Origin: Steroidobacter sp.
GTDB taxonomy: Bacteria > Pseudomonadota > Gammaproteobacteria > Steroidobacterales > Steroidobacteraceae
NCBI GenBank assembly: GCA_025929585.1
Contig: JAICPY010000026.1
Span: 1 to 46,965 of the forward strand
Length of the DNA: 46,965 bases
Direction: 5' to 3'
The notes beneath the pieces were generated by a model. The model searched no databases and was not told where the DNA came from. It saw nothing but the letters and a program-made list of their open reading frames with translations. Of the stretch, positions 18,040-25,529 are shown one piece after another. Position 1 is the stretch's first letter, and every line of letters starts with the position of its first letter. The translations under genes were made by a program, and so were the position numbers.

Positions 18040-18070
18040 GATTCGTGACTCGTGATTCGCGGGTAGTAAG
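18040..18070. repeat. Half-element of the iterated-word intergenic repeat
   Basis: The stretch gattcgtgactcgtgattcg followed by cgggtagtaag contains a near-direct repeat of gtgaNtcg. It closely matches the arms of the hairpin at 41981-42052 (gtcgtgactagcgggt... and its partner), including the trailing tagtaag. A complementary arm is not evident downstream; only a weak stem (gtgtcc/ggacac) follows at about 18078-18104. It lies after the YCII-like stop. Confidence 0.6.
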
Positions 18071-18155
18071 AAACCGAGTGTCCGGGCACAACGCGCAAGG
18101 ACACCCCTCGACCCACGAAGGCCGAGGCGTACGTGCGGCGGTCGATCGGCGCGTC

Positions 18156-18404
18156 TTAGTGCCTGAGCGCGAACCAAGTGCGCTTTGAGCCCCGAGCTTT
18201 GATCGGTGGTTCTACCCAATGGCTCTTGCACCACTCATCGGGCGGATTGTCATGCGCGATCTTCTCCGGATCCGCGGCCTCGCCTTGTTCGTAGCCGTCA
18301 TCGAACTTGCGCCAATGGAAGATCGCATACGTCAGTCCGACCGCTAAACCGATCAGACAGACCACGAACCATAATTGCTCGCTGAACAGCTCTGCTAATG
18401 GCAT
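18156..18404 (-). CDS. Small single-span membrane protein of unknown function
   Basis: An 82-residue protein with one hydrophobic helix (about 10-30, LWFVVCLIGLAVGLTYAIFHW) followed by an acidic, soluble tail containing two Cys/Trp-rich spots (PPDEWCKSHWVEPP). The layout resembles small accessory subunits of oxidases such as CcoQ-like proteins, but sequence likeness is too weak to name it. ATG 18404 has a good ribosome-binding site (GGAGGG, seven bases upstream). It is divergent from the oxidase operon, 302 bases away, so the two share an upstream region. Confidence 0.6.
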   Translation of the reverse strand: MPLAELFSEQLWFVVCLIGLAVGLTYAIFHWRKFDDGYEQGEAADPEKIAHDNPPDEWCKSHWVEPPIKARGSKRTWFALRH

Positions 18405-18706
18405 GACCGGGGCCCTCCAGGCACTCTAGCTTGCATGCTCTTACGCCTTGGTGCGTTGCGTTTGCAATATGGAATTTATGAGGGCCCTCTATCGAGGTGT
18501 TGATCTTGCAACGTCGTTAAAAGATGACGCGATGAAGCATGTCACGATGACAACCGGCCCGGATTGTTCTATGGTCTGACCGCGCGTTGTTGCGATCAAA
18601 TATTGGACACAACGACTCGCAGCGCAATAAATTTGCGGCGATTGCATCGCATCGAAGGTGCGCACCGCAACAATGTCGATGGTAGGCGCACAAGAGGGGC
18701 ACTGTC
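18405..18706. other. Divergent upstream region of the oxidase operon
   Basis: This 302-base region holds the promoters of the small membrane protein and the oxidase operon. It includes a perfect palindrome, gagggccctc (about 18480-18489). A weak sigma-70-like pair lies at TTGGAC (18603-18608) and AATAAA (18626-18631), 17 bases apart and directed toward coxB. I see no RNA gene and no clear FNR or ArcA box. The promoter assignment is a guess. Confidence 0.35.
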
Positions 18707-20059
18707 ATGGCTCTTGCGGTTGCGTTGATCGTCCTGGTCCTCGGCACGGTCCTATTTCATTTCCTGAGCCCGTGGTGGTTCACGCCGATTGCCTCGAATT
18801 GGGAAATGATGGATGAGACCGTGCAGGTCACCTTTTGGGTCACTGGCATTGTTTTCGTCGCCGTTAATCTCTTCCTTGCCTACGCGATTCTTCGCTATCG
18901 CACTGGCCGAGGCGGTAAGGCGCATTACGAACCCGAGAACAAAAAGCTCGAGTGGTGGTTGACGATCGGCACGTCCGTCGGCATCGCCGCGATGCTTGCA
19001 CCTGGCCTTGCGGTATGGGCTCGCTTCGTCACCGTTCCGGAAGGTGCGGCTGTTGTCGAGGTGCTCGGACAGCAATGGAACTGGAGCTACCGTTTTCCTG
19101 GCGAGGACGGCAAGCTCGGCACGACCGACGCGCGGCTCATCTCGCTTGATAACCCGTTCGGAATGAATGCCGCGGATACGGCAGGGCATGACGACATCCT
19201 GGTCGCGAGCCCGGAGCTCCATTTACCTATCAACGAGCCGGTGAAACTTCTCCTACGCGCCAAGGATGTGAATCATCAATTCGCAGTGCCGCAGTTTCGA
19301 GTGAAGATGGACATGGTGCCCGGGATGGTGACGTACTTCTGGCTCACGCCGACGCGCACCGGCCAATTCGACGCTCTGTGTGAGCAATTGTGTGGCATGG
19401 CGCATTTCGCCATGCGTGGTCGTGTCGTCGTCGACGAGCAGGACACATTCAAGGCATGGCTCGCGCAGCAGCCTACTTACGCAAACACCAGAGAGGTAAC
19501 GGCAGGAGATCCGAGCGTCGGCGAAGCTTTATTCGCGCCTTGTACCGCCTGTCACGGTGCGCAGGCGCAAGGTAACCGTGAATTGAACGCGCCGAAGCTG
19601 AGCGGTCAGGCAGCTTGGTACCTGGTACGCCAGTTACAGGACTTCAAGAACGGGGTTCGCGGCGCTCACGAAGGCGATGTGTACGGCAAACAGATGATTC
19701 CCTTCGCTTCGATGCTGGCGGATGACGCCGCGATTCGAAATGTCGTCGCGCACATTGCACGCCTGCCGGATCAAGAGCCGGAAACCACCGTTTTCGGCGA
19801 TGTCGAAAAGGGCAGGAAGCACTATCGAACGTGCTCATCCTGTCACGGTGTCGATGGCAAGGGCATCTGGGCCACGCATGCTCCGCGACTATCGAACATG
19901 AGCGATTGGTATTTGGCGCGCCAGCTACAGAATTTCCAGAAAGGAATCCGCGGGTCGCATCCGCGGGATTTTTACGGCTCGCAAATGGCGCAGATGGCGG
20001 ACGTATTGGCCGATGACAAGGCGATCAACGACCTCATCGGCTACGTGGATACGCTTTAG
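18707..20059 (+). CDS. coxB: Cytochrome c oxidase subunit II fused to two cytochrome c domains
   Basis: A 450-residue subunit II. Hydrophobic helices lie at about 2-19, 42-63 and 84-107, one more than the usual hairpin. The CuA domain follows, with GQQWNWSYRF, His190, Cys225, Cys229, His233 and Met236. The CuA loop reads CEQLCGMAH: the residue between the Cys ligands that is normally Glu (C-x-E-x-C) is Gln227. Two class I cytochrome c domains are appended, CTACH at 279-283 (axial Met about 330) and CSSCH at 376-380 (axial Met 427 or 430). They share the WYLxRQLQxFxxGxRG pattern, so they arose by duplication. Electrons should pass from the haems to CuA and then to subunit I. It is the first gene of the operon. 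Confidence 0.93.
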   Translation: MALAVALIVLVLGTVLFHFLSPWWFTPIASNWEMMDETVQVTFWVTGIVFVAVNLFLAYAILRYRTGRGGKAHYEPENKKLEWWLTIGTSVGIAAMLAPGLAVWARFVTVPEGAAVVEVLGQQWNWSYRFPGEDGKLGTTDARLISLDNPFGMNAADTAGHDDILVASPELHLPINEPVKLLLRAKDVNHQFAVPQFRVKMDMVPGMVTYFWLTPTRTGQFDALCEQLCGMAHFAMRGRVVVDEQDTFKAWLAQQPTYANTREVTAGDPSVGEALFAPCTACHGAQAQGNRELNAPKLSGQAAWYLVRQLQDFKNGVRGAHEGDVYGKQMIPFASMLADDAAIRNVVAHIARLPDQEPETTVFGDVEKGRKHYRTCSSCHGVDGKGIWATHAPRLSNMSDWYLARQLQNFQKGIRGSHPRDFYGSQMAQMADVLADDKAINDLIGYVDTL

Positions 20060-20101
20060 TGTAACGAGGAACTTGATCGGTCCAGCGCGAGGAGTCTACC
20101 G

Positions 20102-21871
20102 ATGGCATTCGTCGCAATCGCCGACCGCGATCACGAACATGCACTGCATGATCCGCAGTCGTTCATCAGGAAATACATCTGGAGCCAGGATCACAAGGTG
20201 ATCGCCGTCCAGTACGCGATCGTTGCGATCGCCATTGGCCTCGTCGCGCTGACGATGTCGGTCCTGATGCGATTGCAGCTAGGGTTTCCCGATACGTTCG
20301 CCTTCATCGCACCTGAGAACTACTATCAGTTCATCACCATGCACGGAATGATCATGGTGATCTATTTGCTCACGGCGCTGTTTCTCGGCGGGTTCGGCAA
20401 CTACCTCATTCCACTCATGTGCGGCTCGCGAGACATGGTGTTTCCGTACATGAACATGCTGAGCTTCTGGGTGTATCTATTGGCAGTGCTCGTTCTCGTC
20501 GCCGGGATGTTCGTTCCTGGCGGTCCAACAGGTGCGGGTTGGACGCTCTATCCTCCCCAAGCAATCTTGCCCGGCACGCCGGGTGCGAGCTGGGGCATCA
20601 TTTGCATGCTTGCCTCGCTTGCCATCTTCATCGTCGCGTTCACGATGGGCGGATTGAACTACGTGACGACAGTGTTGCAGGCACGCTGCCGCGGCATGAC
20701 GCTGATGCGCATGCCGTTATCGGTGTGGGGAATTTTCACTGCCTCGATCTTGGGTCTCTTGGCATTCCCTGCGTTATTCGTCTCCGCCGTCATGATGATG
20801 CTGGACAGCCTCGTAGGTACGAGCTTCTTCATGCCGGCTGTCGCATCCATGGGCGAACCCTCTCGTTACAGCGGCGGCAGTCCGCTGTTGTTCCAACATC
20901 TGTTCTGGTTCTTCGGGCATCCAGAAGTGTACATCGTCGCACTGCCGGCATTCGGAATCGTGTCCGACCTGCTCAGCACGCATGCGAGGCGAAACATATT
21001 CGGCTATCGCATGATGGTATGGGCCATTCTCGCCATCGGTTGTCTGAGCTTCGTGGTGTGGGCTCATCACATGTATATCAGCGGCATGAATCCCTACTTC
21101 GGATTCTTCTTTGCGACGACGACCTTGATCATCGCCGTACCCACCGCGATCAAGGTTTACAACTGGGTGCTCACGATCTGGCGAGGCGATGTTCACCTGA
21201 CCGTGCCCATGCTGTTCGCGATCGGATTCATCTTCACCTTCGTGAACGGCGGACTCACCGGCCTGTTCTTGGGCAACGTCACCGTCGATGTGCCGCTCTC
21301 AGGAACGTATTTCGTCGTCGCTCACTTCCATATGGTGATGGGCGTCTCGCCGATCCTGGTCGTGTTCGGCGCGATCTATCACTGGTACCCGAAGATGACC
21401 GGGCGCATGCTCGATGAGACTCTCGGCAAAATTCATTTCTGGGCAACGTTCATCGGCACCTATGCGATTTACCTGCCGATGCACTATCTCGGCATTCTCG
21501 GCGTGCCGCGTCGCTACTACGCCTACAGCAACAGCATCGAGTTCATTCCGCCGTCGGTTCACGAAGTGAATCAGTGGATCACGATCTCGGCGTTGTTCGT
21601 CGCCGCGGTACAGATGGTATTTCTCTTCAATCTAGTGTGGTCGCTGCGTCACGGCAAACCCTCTGGTGACAATCCTTGGCGCGCGACCACTCTGGAATGG
21701 CAAACGCCGGATACGCCGCCCAAGCATGGCAACTGGGGTAAAGACCTGCCGGTTGTCTATCGTTGGGCGTACGACTACAGCGTGCCCAGCGCTCCGCAAG
21801 ATTTCATTCCACAGAACGTTCCGCCTGATGATCGCACCCCGGCAGGGCGCGAGCATGGAGTGAAGTCGTGA
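20102..21871 (+). CDS. ctaD: Cytochrome c oxidase subunit I
   Basis: A 589-residue haem-copper oxidase subunit I with 12 membrane helices. Present are the haem a ligands His81 and His410, haem a3 ligand His408, CuB ligands His273, His322 and His323, and the cross-linking Tyr277 (GHPEVY). D-channel Asp111, Asn118 and Glu275 and K-channel Lys351 are all kept, so it is an A-type proton pump by sequence. The loop before the haem ligands reads VPLSGTYFVVAHFH, whereas mitochondrial-type enzymes have LHDTYFVVAHFH. The two residues that bind Mg/Mn (His and Asp) are therefore Ser400 and Gly401. The start is 42 bases after the coxB stop, and the stop overlaps the next gene by four bases. Confidence 0.95.
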   Translation: MAFVAIADRDHEHALHDPQSFIRKYIWSQDHKVIAVQYAIVAIAIGLVALTMSVLMRLQLGFPDTFAFIAPENYYQFITMHGMIMVIYLLTALFLGGFGNYLIPLMCGSRDMVFPYMNMLSFWVYLLAVLVLVAGMFVPGGPTGAGWTLYPPQAILPGTPGASWGIICMLASLAIFIVAFTMGGLNYVTTVLQARCRGMTLMRMPLSVWGIFTASILGLLAFPALFVSAVMMMLDSLVGTSFFMPAVASMGEPSRYSGGSPLLFQHLFWFFGHPEVYIVALPAFGIVSDLLSTHARRNIFGYRMMVWAILAIGCLSFVVWAHHMYISGMNPYFGFFFATTTLIIAVPTAIKVYNWVLTIWRGDVHLTVPMLFAIGFIFTFVNGGLTGLFLGNVTVDVPLSGTYFVVAHFHMVMGVSPILVVFGAIYHWYPKMTGRMLDETLGKIHFWATFIGTYAIYLPMHYLGILGVPRRYYAYSNSIEFIPPSVHEVNQWITISALFVAAVQMVFLFNLVWSLRHGKPSGDNPWRATTLEWQTPDTPPKHGNWGKDLPVVYRWAYDYSVPSAPQDFIPQNVPPDDRTPAGREHGVKS

Positions 21872-22545
21872 GCGCGACAGCGGCTTATATCGCGCTCGCC
21901 ACCGGCATCCTGGTTTGGGCGCTGTTGGTACGCAGGTTCACGGCCAAGCCCTGGGAAGCCGTCCTCGAGCGAGGCATCGGCGATGATTTGCCGAACTCGG
22001 CTCCCGCACGCGTTGGGCTCTGGGTGTTCCTCGCCGTTGTCACCTCGCTGTTCGCGCTGTTCATGTCGGCGTATTACATGCGAATGGGCCATGGGCACGG
22101 CGCGGTGCATGACTGGAGTACGCTCGCGGAGCCGGCTGTGCTCTGGGTCAATTCGTTGCTGTTGATTCTGGCGAGCGCATCGATGCAATGGTCGCGCGCC
22201 AACATCACTCGAGGTCAAATCGCTCGGGCGCGCGATGGTTTGCTGATCGGCGGTCTATTCACGATCGCTTTCCTGGGCGGGCAACTCTACGCCTGGCGCG
22301 AGGTGCGCGGTTTGGATGCGTTTACACCAGGCAACCCGGCCGTCGCATTCTTCTACGTGTTGACCGCCGTCCACGGACTGCACCTACTCGGTGGCCTCTT
22401 CGTTTGGGCTAAGACGCTGATACGGATTTCTCCGCGACGCCCCGAGCCCATCGATGTGCGTCTGAGCATCGAACTGTGCACCGTCTACTGGCATTACCTG
22501 CTCTTCGTTTGGATAGGTCTGTTCGCACTATTGATCGCTACATAG
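21868..22545 (+). CDS. Cytochrome c oxidase subunit III-like protein, first copy
   Basis: A 225-residue membrane protein with about six helices and COX3 hallmarks: ARVGLWVFLAVVTSLFALFMSAYY, AFFYVLTAVHGLHLLGGLFVW and a final VYWHYLLFVWIGLFALL. It starts at GTG 21868 and overlaps the subunit I stop by four bases, so it is translationally coupled. The position where COX3 usually has QAxEW reads GQLYAW here, so the conserved lipid-pocket Glu appears missing in this copy. The second COX3-like gene follows 11 bases later and keeps that Glu. Whether both proteins assemble into one enzyme is unknown. Confidence 0.85.
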   Translation: MSATAAYIALATGILVWALLVRRFTAKPWEAVLERGIGDDLPNSAPARVGLWVFLAVVTSLFALFMSAYYMRMGHGHGAVHDWSTLAEPAVLWVNSLLLILASASMQWSRANITRGQIARARDGLLIGGLFTIAFLGGQLYAWREVRGLDAFTPGNPAVAFFYVLTAVHGLHLLGGLFVWAKTLIRISPRRPEPIDVRLSIELCTVYWHYLLFVWIGLFALLIAT

Positions 22546-22556
22546 TGAGTCGCACC

Positions 22557-23249
22557 ATGGCCGAAGATGTGCTTGAAGCAGAACGTTCGACCGCTGCCTT
22601 GCGCGGTTTGCGGGCAGCGGCGTCCGACTGGGCTCAGGACAAGCAAGCGTTTGCCGTGCCTTGGGGCAAGGCGATGATGTGGATATTCTTGCTCAGCGAT
22701 ACGTTCGTGTTCACATGCTTTTTGACTTCCTATATGAACGTGCGCATCTCCACGACGGAGACGTGGCCCAATGCGAGCGAGGTTTTCGCGCTCACCGTGG
22801 GCGGCACACACGTGCCATTACTGTTGATTGCGATCATGACGATGATCCTCATCACGAGCAGCGGAACGATGGCCATGGCCGTCAACTATGGCTATCGTCG
22901 CGATCGCAAGCGCACCGCCGCACTCATGTTCGCAACGGCCGCATTCGGGCTGTCGTTCGTCGGCATGCAAGCCTTCGAATGGACCAAACTCATCGTCGAG
23001 GAGGGTGTTCGCCCTTGGGGCAATCCCATGGGAGCGGCACAGTTCGGCTCCTCTTTCTTCATGATCACCGGTTTTCATGGATTGCACGTGTCCGCGGGCG
23101 TCATCTATCTGACCGTCGTTGCCTTGAGAGTCCTTCGCGGTTTCTACGATCGCAAAGGCACGTATGAAACGGTCGAGATCGCCGGACTGTATTGGCATTT
23201 CGTCGATCTCGTTTGGGTATTCATCTTCGCGCTCTTCTATTTGTGGTGA
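22557..23249 (+). CDS. ctaE: Cytochrome c oxidase subunit III-like protein, second copy
   Basis: A 230-residue COX3-family protein with about five helices: MMWIFLLSDTFVFTCFLTSY, a helix near 85-105, GLSFVGMQAFEW (which keeps the conserved Glu of the lipid-pocket motif), FFMITGFHGLHVSAGVIYL and GLYWHFVDLVWVFIFALFYLW. I chose ATG 22557; an in-frame GTG at 22545 would add four residues. The more canonical motifs make this copy the likelier true subunit III. It has no trace of a fused N-terminal helix pair, and the preceding gene may supply extra helices. Confidence 0.88.
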   Translation: MAEDVLEAERSTAALRGLRAAASDWAQDKQAFAVPWGKAMMWIFLLSDTFVFTCFLTSYMNVRISTTETWPNASEVFALTVGGTHVPLLLIAIMTMILITSSGTMAMAVNYGYRRDRKRTAALMFATAAFGLSFVGMQAFEWTKLIVEEGVRPWGNPMGAAQFGSSFFMITGFHGLHVSAGVIYLTVVALRVLRGFYDRKGTYETVEIAGLYWHFVDLVWVFIFALFYLW

Positions 23250-23257
23250 GGTGCTCC

Positions 23258-23620
23258 ATGGATCAGGCCGTCAATCATGGACAGGTGGAAGAACATCATG
23301 CGCAAGGACAGCTGCATCCGATTCGGATCTATCTATGCATCTGGGCGCTGTTGTTCGTTTTCAGCGCATTCTCGTACATGGTCGATTATTTCCAGCTGCA
23401 AGGCGCGCTGCGCTGGACACTGATCATCCTTTTTATGTTCCTGAAGGCGACATTTATCGTCGCGATCTTCATGCATGTCGCTTGGGAGAGATTGGCTTTG
23501 AAGCTGGCGATCCTGACTCCGCCGCTGGCCTTGCTCGTGTTGATCGGTCTGATGGCAATAGAAGGCGACTACACATTTCTCACCCGTTTGACCGCGTTCG
23601 TGGCGGGCGAGGGTGGTTGA
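23258..23620 (+). CDS. Cytochrome oxidase subunit IV (bacterial COX4_pro type)
   Basis: A 120-residue protein from ATG 23258 with three hydrophobic helices (about 22-42, 51-75 and 80-100) and the subunit IV hallmark FLKATFIVAIFMHVAWE, matching the KaxxVaxFFMHLkxE core of CyoD/CtaF-type subunits. The N-terminus is hydrophilic and His-rich (VNHGQVEEHHAQGQLHPIR). These subunits stabilise the haem-copper oxidase. It starts eight bases after subunit III, and the operon continues with the small hairpin protein. Confidence 0.88.
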   Translation: MDQAVNHGQVEEHHAQGQLHPIRIYLCIWALLFVFSAFSYMVDYFQLQGALRWTLIILFMFLKATFIVAIFMHVAWERLALKLAILTPPLALLVLIGLMAIEGDYTFLTRLTAFVAGEGG

Positions 23621-23636
23621 GCGAGAGGAATACCCG

Positions 23637-23852
23637 ATGACTGTCGCTGTATTGTGGATCTGCGCCGCCATCACACTCGGTGTCTTTGGCGTGATGTTGT
23701 ATTCGATTGCGACCTTCGATCGAGGTTCGCCAACACACGCATCTGCGCGATCTCACAGACCCGTTATCGAGATGCTGTGGTCGACCATCCCCATCCTCAT
23801 CTTCATGAGCGCGATGCTGCCTGTGCTCAGATCGCTTGCTGCTTTGGGATAG
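23637..23852 (+). CDS. 71-residue membrane hairpin resembling the N-terminus of oxidase subunit II
   Basis: The protein has two helices: about 3-26 (VAVLWICAAITLGVFGVMLYSI) and about 47-69. The second begins RPVIEMLWSTIPILIFMSAML and ends PVLRSL. That pattern (Glu, aromatic/Trp, TIP, then a final P-x-LR) is the second membrane helix of cytochrome oxidase subunit II, such as the LEVVWTLIP type. The CuA domain is absent and the gene stops cleanly, so this is a stand-alone hairpin. ATG 23637 has GAGAGGAA upstream. It is the last gene of the operon. A role as an accessory subunit is inferred. Confidence 0.75.
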   Translation: MTVAVLWICAAITLGVFGVMLYSIATFDRGSPTHASARSHRPVIEMLWSTIPILIFMSAMLPVLRSLAALG

Positions 23853-24419
23853 TCATTCCCTAACGCAGTCTCCACCACGCTGCTGCCAGCGTTGCTTCAA
23901 CTGATCAGCCTCCTGTTCGGATCTAAGCTTCACTGCCAACAAAATGCCACCGGCCCGAATACCCCTTTCATATTGATCGACTCGGTTCTTCGGAATTCCC
24001 CAGTTTGTCAGCGCGCCGATCAAGCCACCGGTTAATCCAACAGCCCCCGCCGCGGTCAGAGCGATGGCCACCGGACCGGCGGCGAGAATTCCCAATCCAG
24101 GAACGAGCAGCAGCGTACCGACGGCCGCGAGTGCAGGCGCGACGGTGCCGGCGGTGCCGCCCGCAGGGCCACCCAATTCGTCGGCCGCACTCGATGCCTT
24201 CTCGGTGCTTTCCGCCGCCTTGTCCGCCAGCTTGCTTGGGTGTTCTTCCGAATCCGAGAAGTATCGCTGCCGTGTTTCTTCGGACAACAATACATTGATG
24301 TCATTGCTGGCGTATCCGAGTTCGAGCGCATCGCAATACGCACGTTCGGCCGCGTCGCGATCCCGAAAAAGACCGGTCACCAATGTTGCAGTGCCGCTAT
24401 CCGATGCTGGATCGCCCAT
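23853..24419 (-). CDS. General stress protein-like, YflT-type N-terminus with glycine-rich membrane segment
   Basis: A 188-residue protein. The N-terminal part, LVTGLFRDRDAAERAYCDALELGY, followed by DINVLLSEETR, matches the heat-induced stress protein YflT/GSP17M fold. A polar Ala/Glu/Ser-rich linker follows (about 55-85). Then comes a glycine/alanine-rich hydrophobic region (about 85-140, GTLLLVPGLGILAAGPVAIAL), possibly a glycine-zipper membrane segment. The C-terminal part includes YERGIRAGGILLAVKLRSE, a repeat of the N-terminal fold type seen in this family. Function is unknown. It converges on the oxidase operon with no spacer: the two stop codons are adjacent (23850-23852 and 23853-23855). 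Confidence 0.7.
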   Translation of the reverse strand: MGDPASDSGTATLVTGLFRDRDAAERAYCDALELGYASNDINVLLSEETRQRYFSDSEEHPSKLADKAAESTEKASSAADELGGPAGGTAGTVAPALAAVGTLLLVPGLGILAAGPVAIALTAAGAVGLTGGLIGALTNWGIPKNRVDQYERGIRAGGILLAVKLRSEQEADQLKQRWQQRGGDCVRE

Positions 24420-24594
24420 GCTCGTCTCCTCAAAAGCGAACTAGAACCATCGCGTATTCAACGGGGCGACTTAGATGAAAGGTTCCGAAATAGAGGTTGA
24501 TGAAGATAGAAGAGGGTTCCGCCTGCGATACTGGCGTCGGGCGTAACTGCATGAGGCTATGGTGTGCCGGCAAGAGTGGTCGACAAAAACGGTT

Positions 24595-24680
24595 CTCGCG
24601 GGGTCCGCAGAGCCCGCTGAGGTCAGAGGAAGAGAGGTTGAGCATTCATCTTTTCTCTGCGATCTCTGCGCCACTGCGAG
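24595..24680. repeat. Intergenic hairpin of CTCTGCG words
   Basis: The left arm near 24595-24621 (ctcgcggggtccgcagagcc then cgctgag) pairs imperfectly with 24655-24680 (ctctgcgatctctgcgcc then actgcgag). The right arm iterates ctctgcg. CTCTGCG/CGCAGAG repeats are widespread in intergenic regions of diverse bacteria, as I recall, and have no agreed function. The element fills the gap between the stress protein and CDF genes, both on the minus strand. Confidence 0.6.
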
Positions 24681-24713
24681 ATTACTCTTCATCTTGCCTA
24701 ATCTGACTTACCG

Positions 24714-25325
24714 TCAGCTCTGCACAGTACCCTCGCCATGTTCGGCTCGCGCGGTCTCCCACACTTCTTTCGCAGCACCGGCGTTGATGATCGCAATACC
24801 TATTCCGACCACGATATCCGGCCATATCGTGGGCCAGACCGCGGTAGTCGCTCCCGCCACGATGATGGCGATGTTGGCAACCGCATCGTTGCGTGCGGAG
24901 AGAAATGCGGCCTTGGTCAAGCTTCCGCGATACTCACGATATCGAGCCAGAATGAATGCGCAGAACAAATTGACCAGCAACGCACCGAGTGCGGTTAGGC
25001 TCAAGCTCAGCGCTTCAGGAGGAAGGGGATCGCGAAACTTATTCCACAGCGCCCATACCATCGCGATGACCGGCACCACTAGAACTCCGGAGAGGAACAT
25101 GCCGACTCGAGCGCGTTGTCGAACACTCCAGGCAAGCGCCATGAAGACCAAGAAGTTGACCGCGGCGTCTTCCAAAAAATCGACACTGTCGGCAAACAGC
25201 GAGACCGACGCGATGGCGATGGCCACGGCAAATTCAACACCGAAATAGGCAAGATTCAACGATGCGACCGTCGCGACGGCCGTGCGTACTCTTCGATCGG
25301 CTTCACGAGCAGAGGAACTAGGCAT
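24714..25325 (-). CDS. CDF-family cation transporter lacking the cytoplasmic domain
   Basis: A 203-residue protein with the six-helix CDF core only. Helix 2 has ADSVDFLEDAAVN, giving the D-x-x-x-D pair Asp49/Asp53. The matching helix 5 site is SARNDAVANIA, where the usual H-x-x-x-D of zinc transporters is Asp147/Asn151. The C-terminal cytoplasmic metal-sensing domain, normally about 80 residues, is missing; the protein ends soon after helix 6. Changes at helix 5 often alter metal preference, so zinc need not be the substrate. The gene stands alone. Confidence 0.8.
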   Translation of the reverse strand: MPSSSAREADRRVRTAVATVASLNLAYFGVEFAVAIAIASVSLFADSVDFLEDAAVNFLVFMALAWSVRQRARVGMFLSGVLVVPVIAMVWALWNKFRDPLPPEALSLSLTALGALLVNLFCAFILARYREYRGSLTKAAFLSARNDAVANIAIIVAGATTAVWPTIWPDIVVGIGIAIINAGAAKEVWETARAEHGEGTVQS

Positions 25326-25529
25326 TTATCACATCGACTTGAAGCAGAGCGCGTGTGGCATGTCTGCGTCGAGGATGCCGCAGTGCGATCGCGGAAGATA
25401 GATCGAACGTTCGGCTCTTAGGCAATTCGGGCTTCCGCCGTAAGTACACTAGATAAGCCTCCTGCGCACGGCGATGCTGACAATTAGCGTCGCTATTGGA
25501 ATCGCATGACGAGAGACAGGAGCACTAGC

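Noticed and set aside
24430-24692. Minus-strand frames of 71-73 codons
   Set aside because: They run through the CTCTGCG hairpin and have repeat-derived composition without a recognisable domain.
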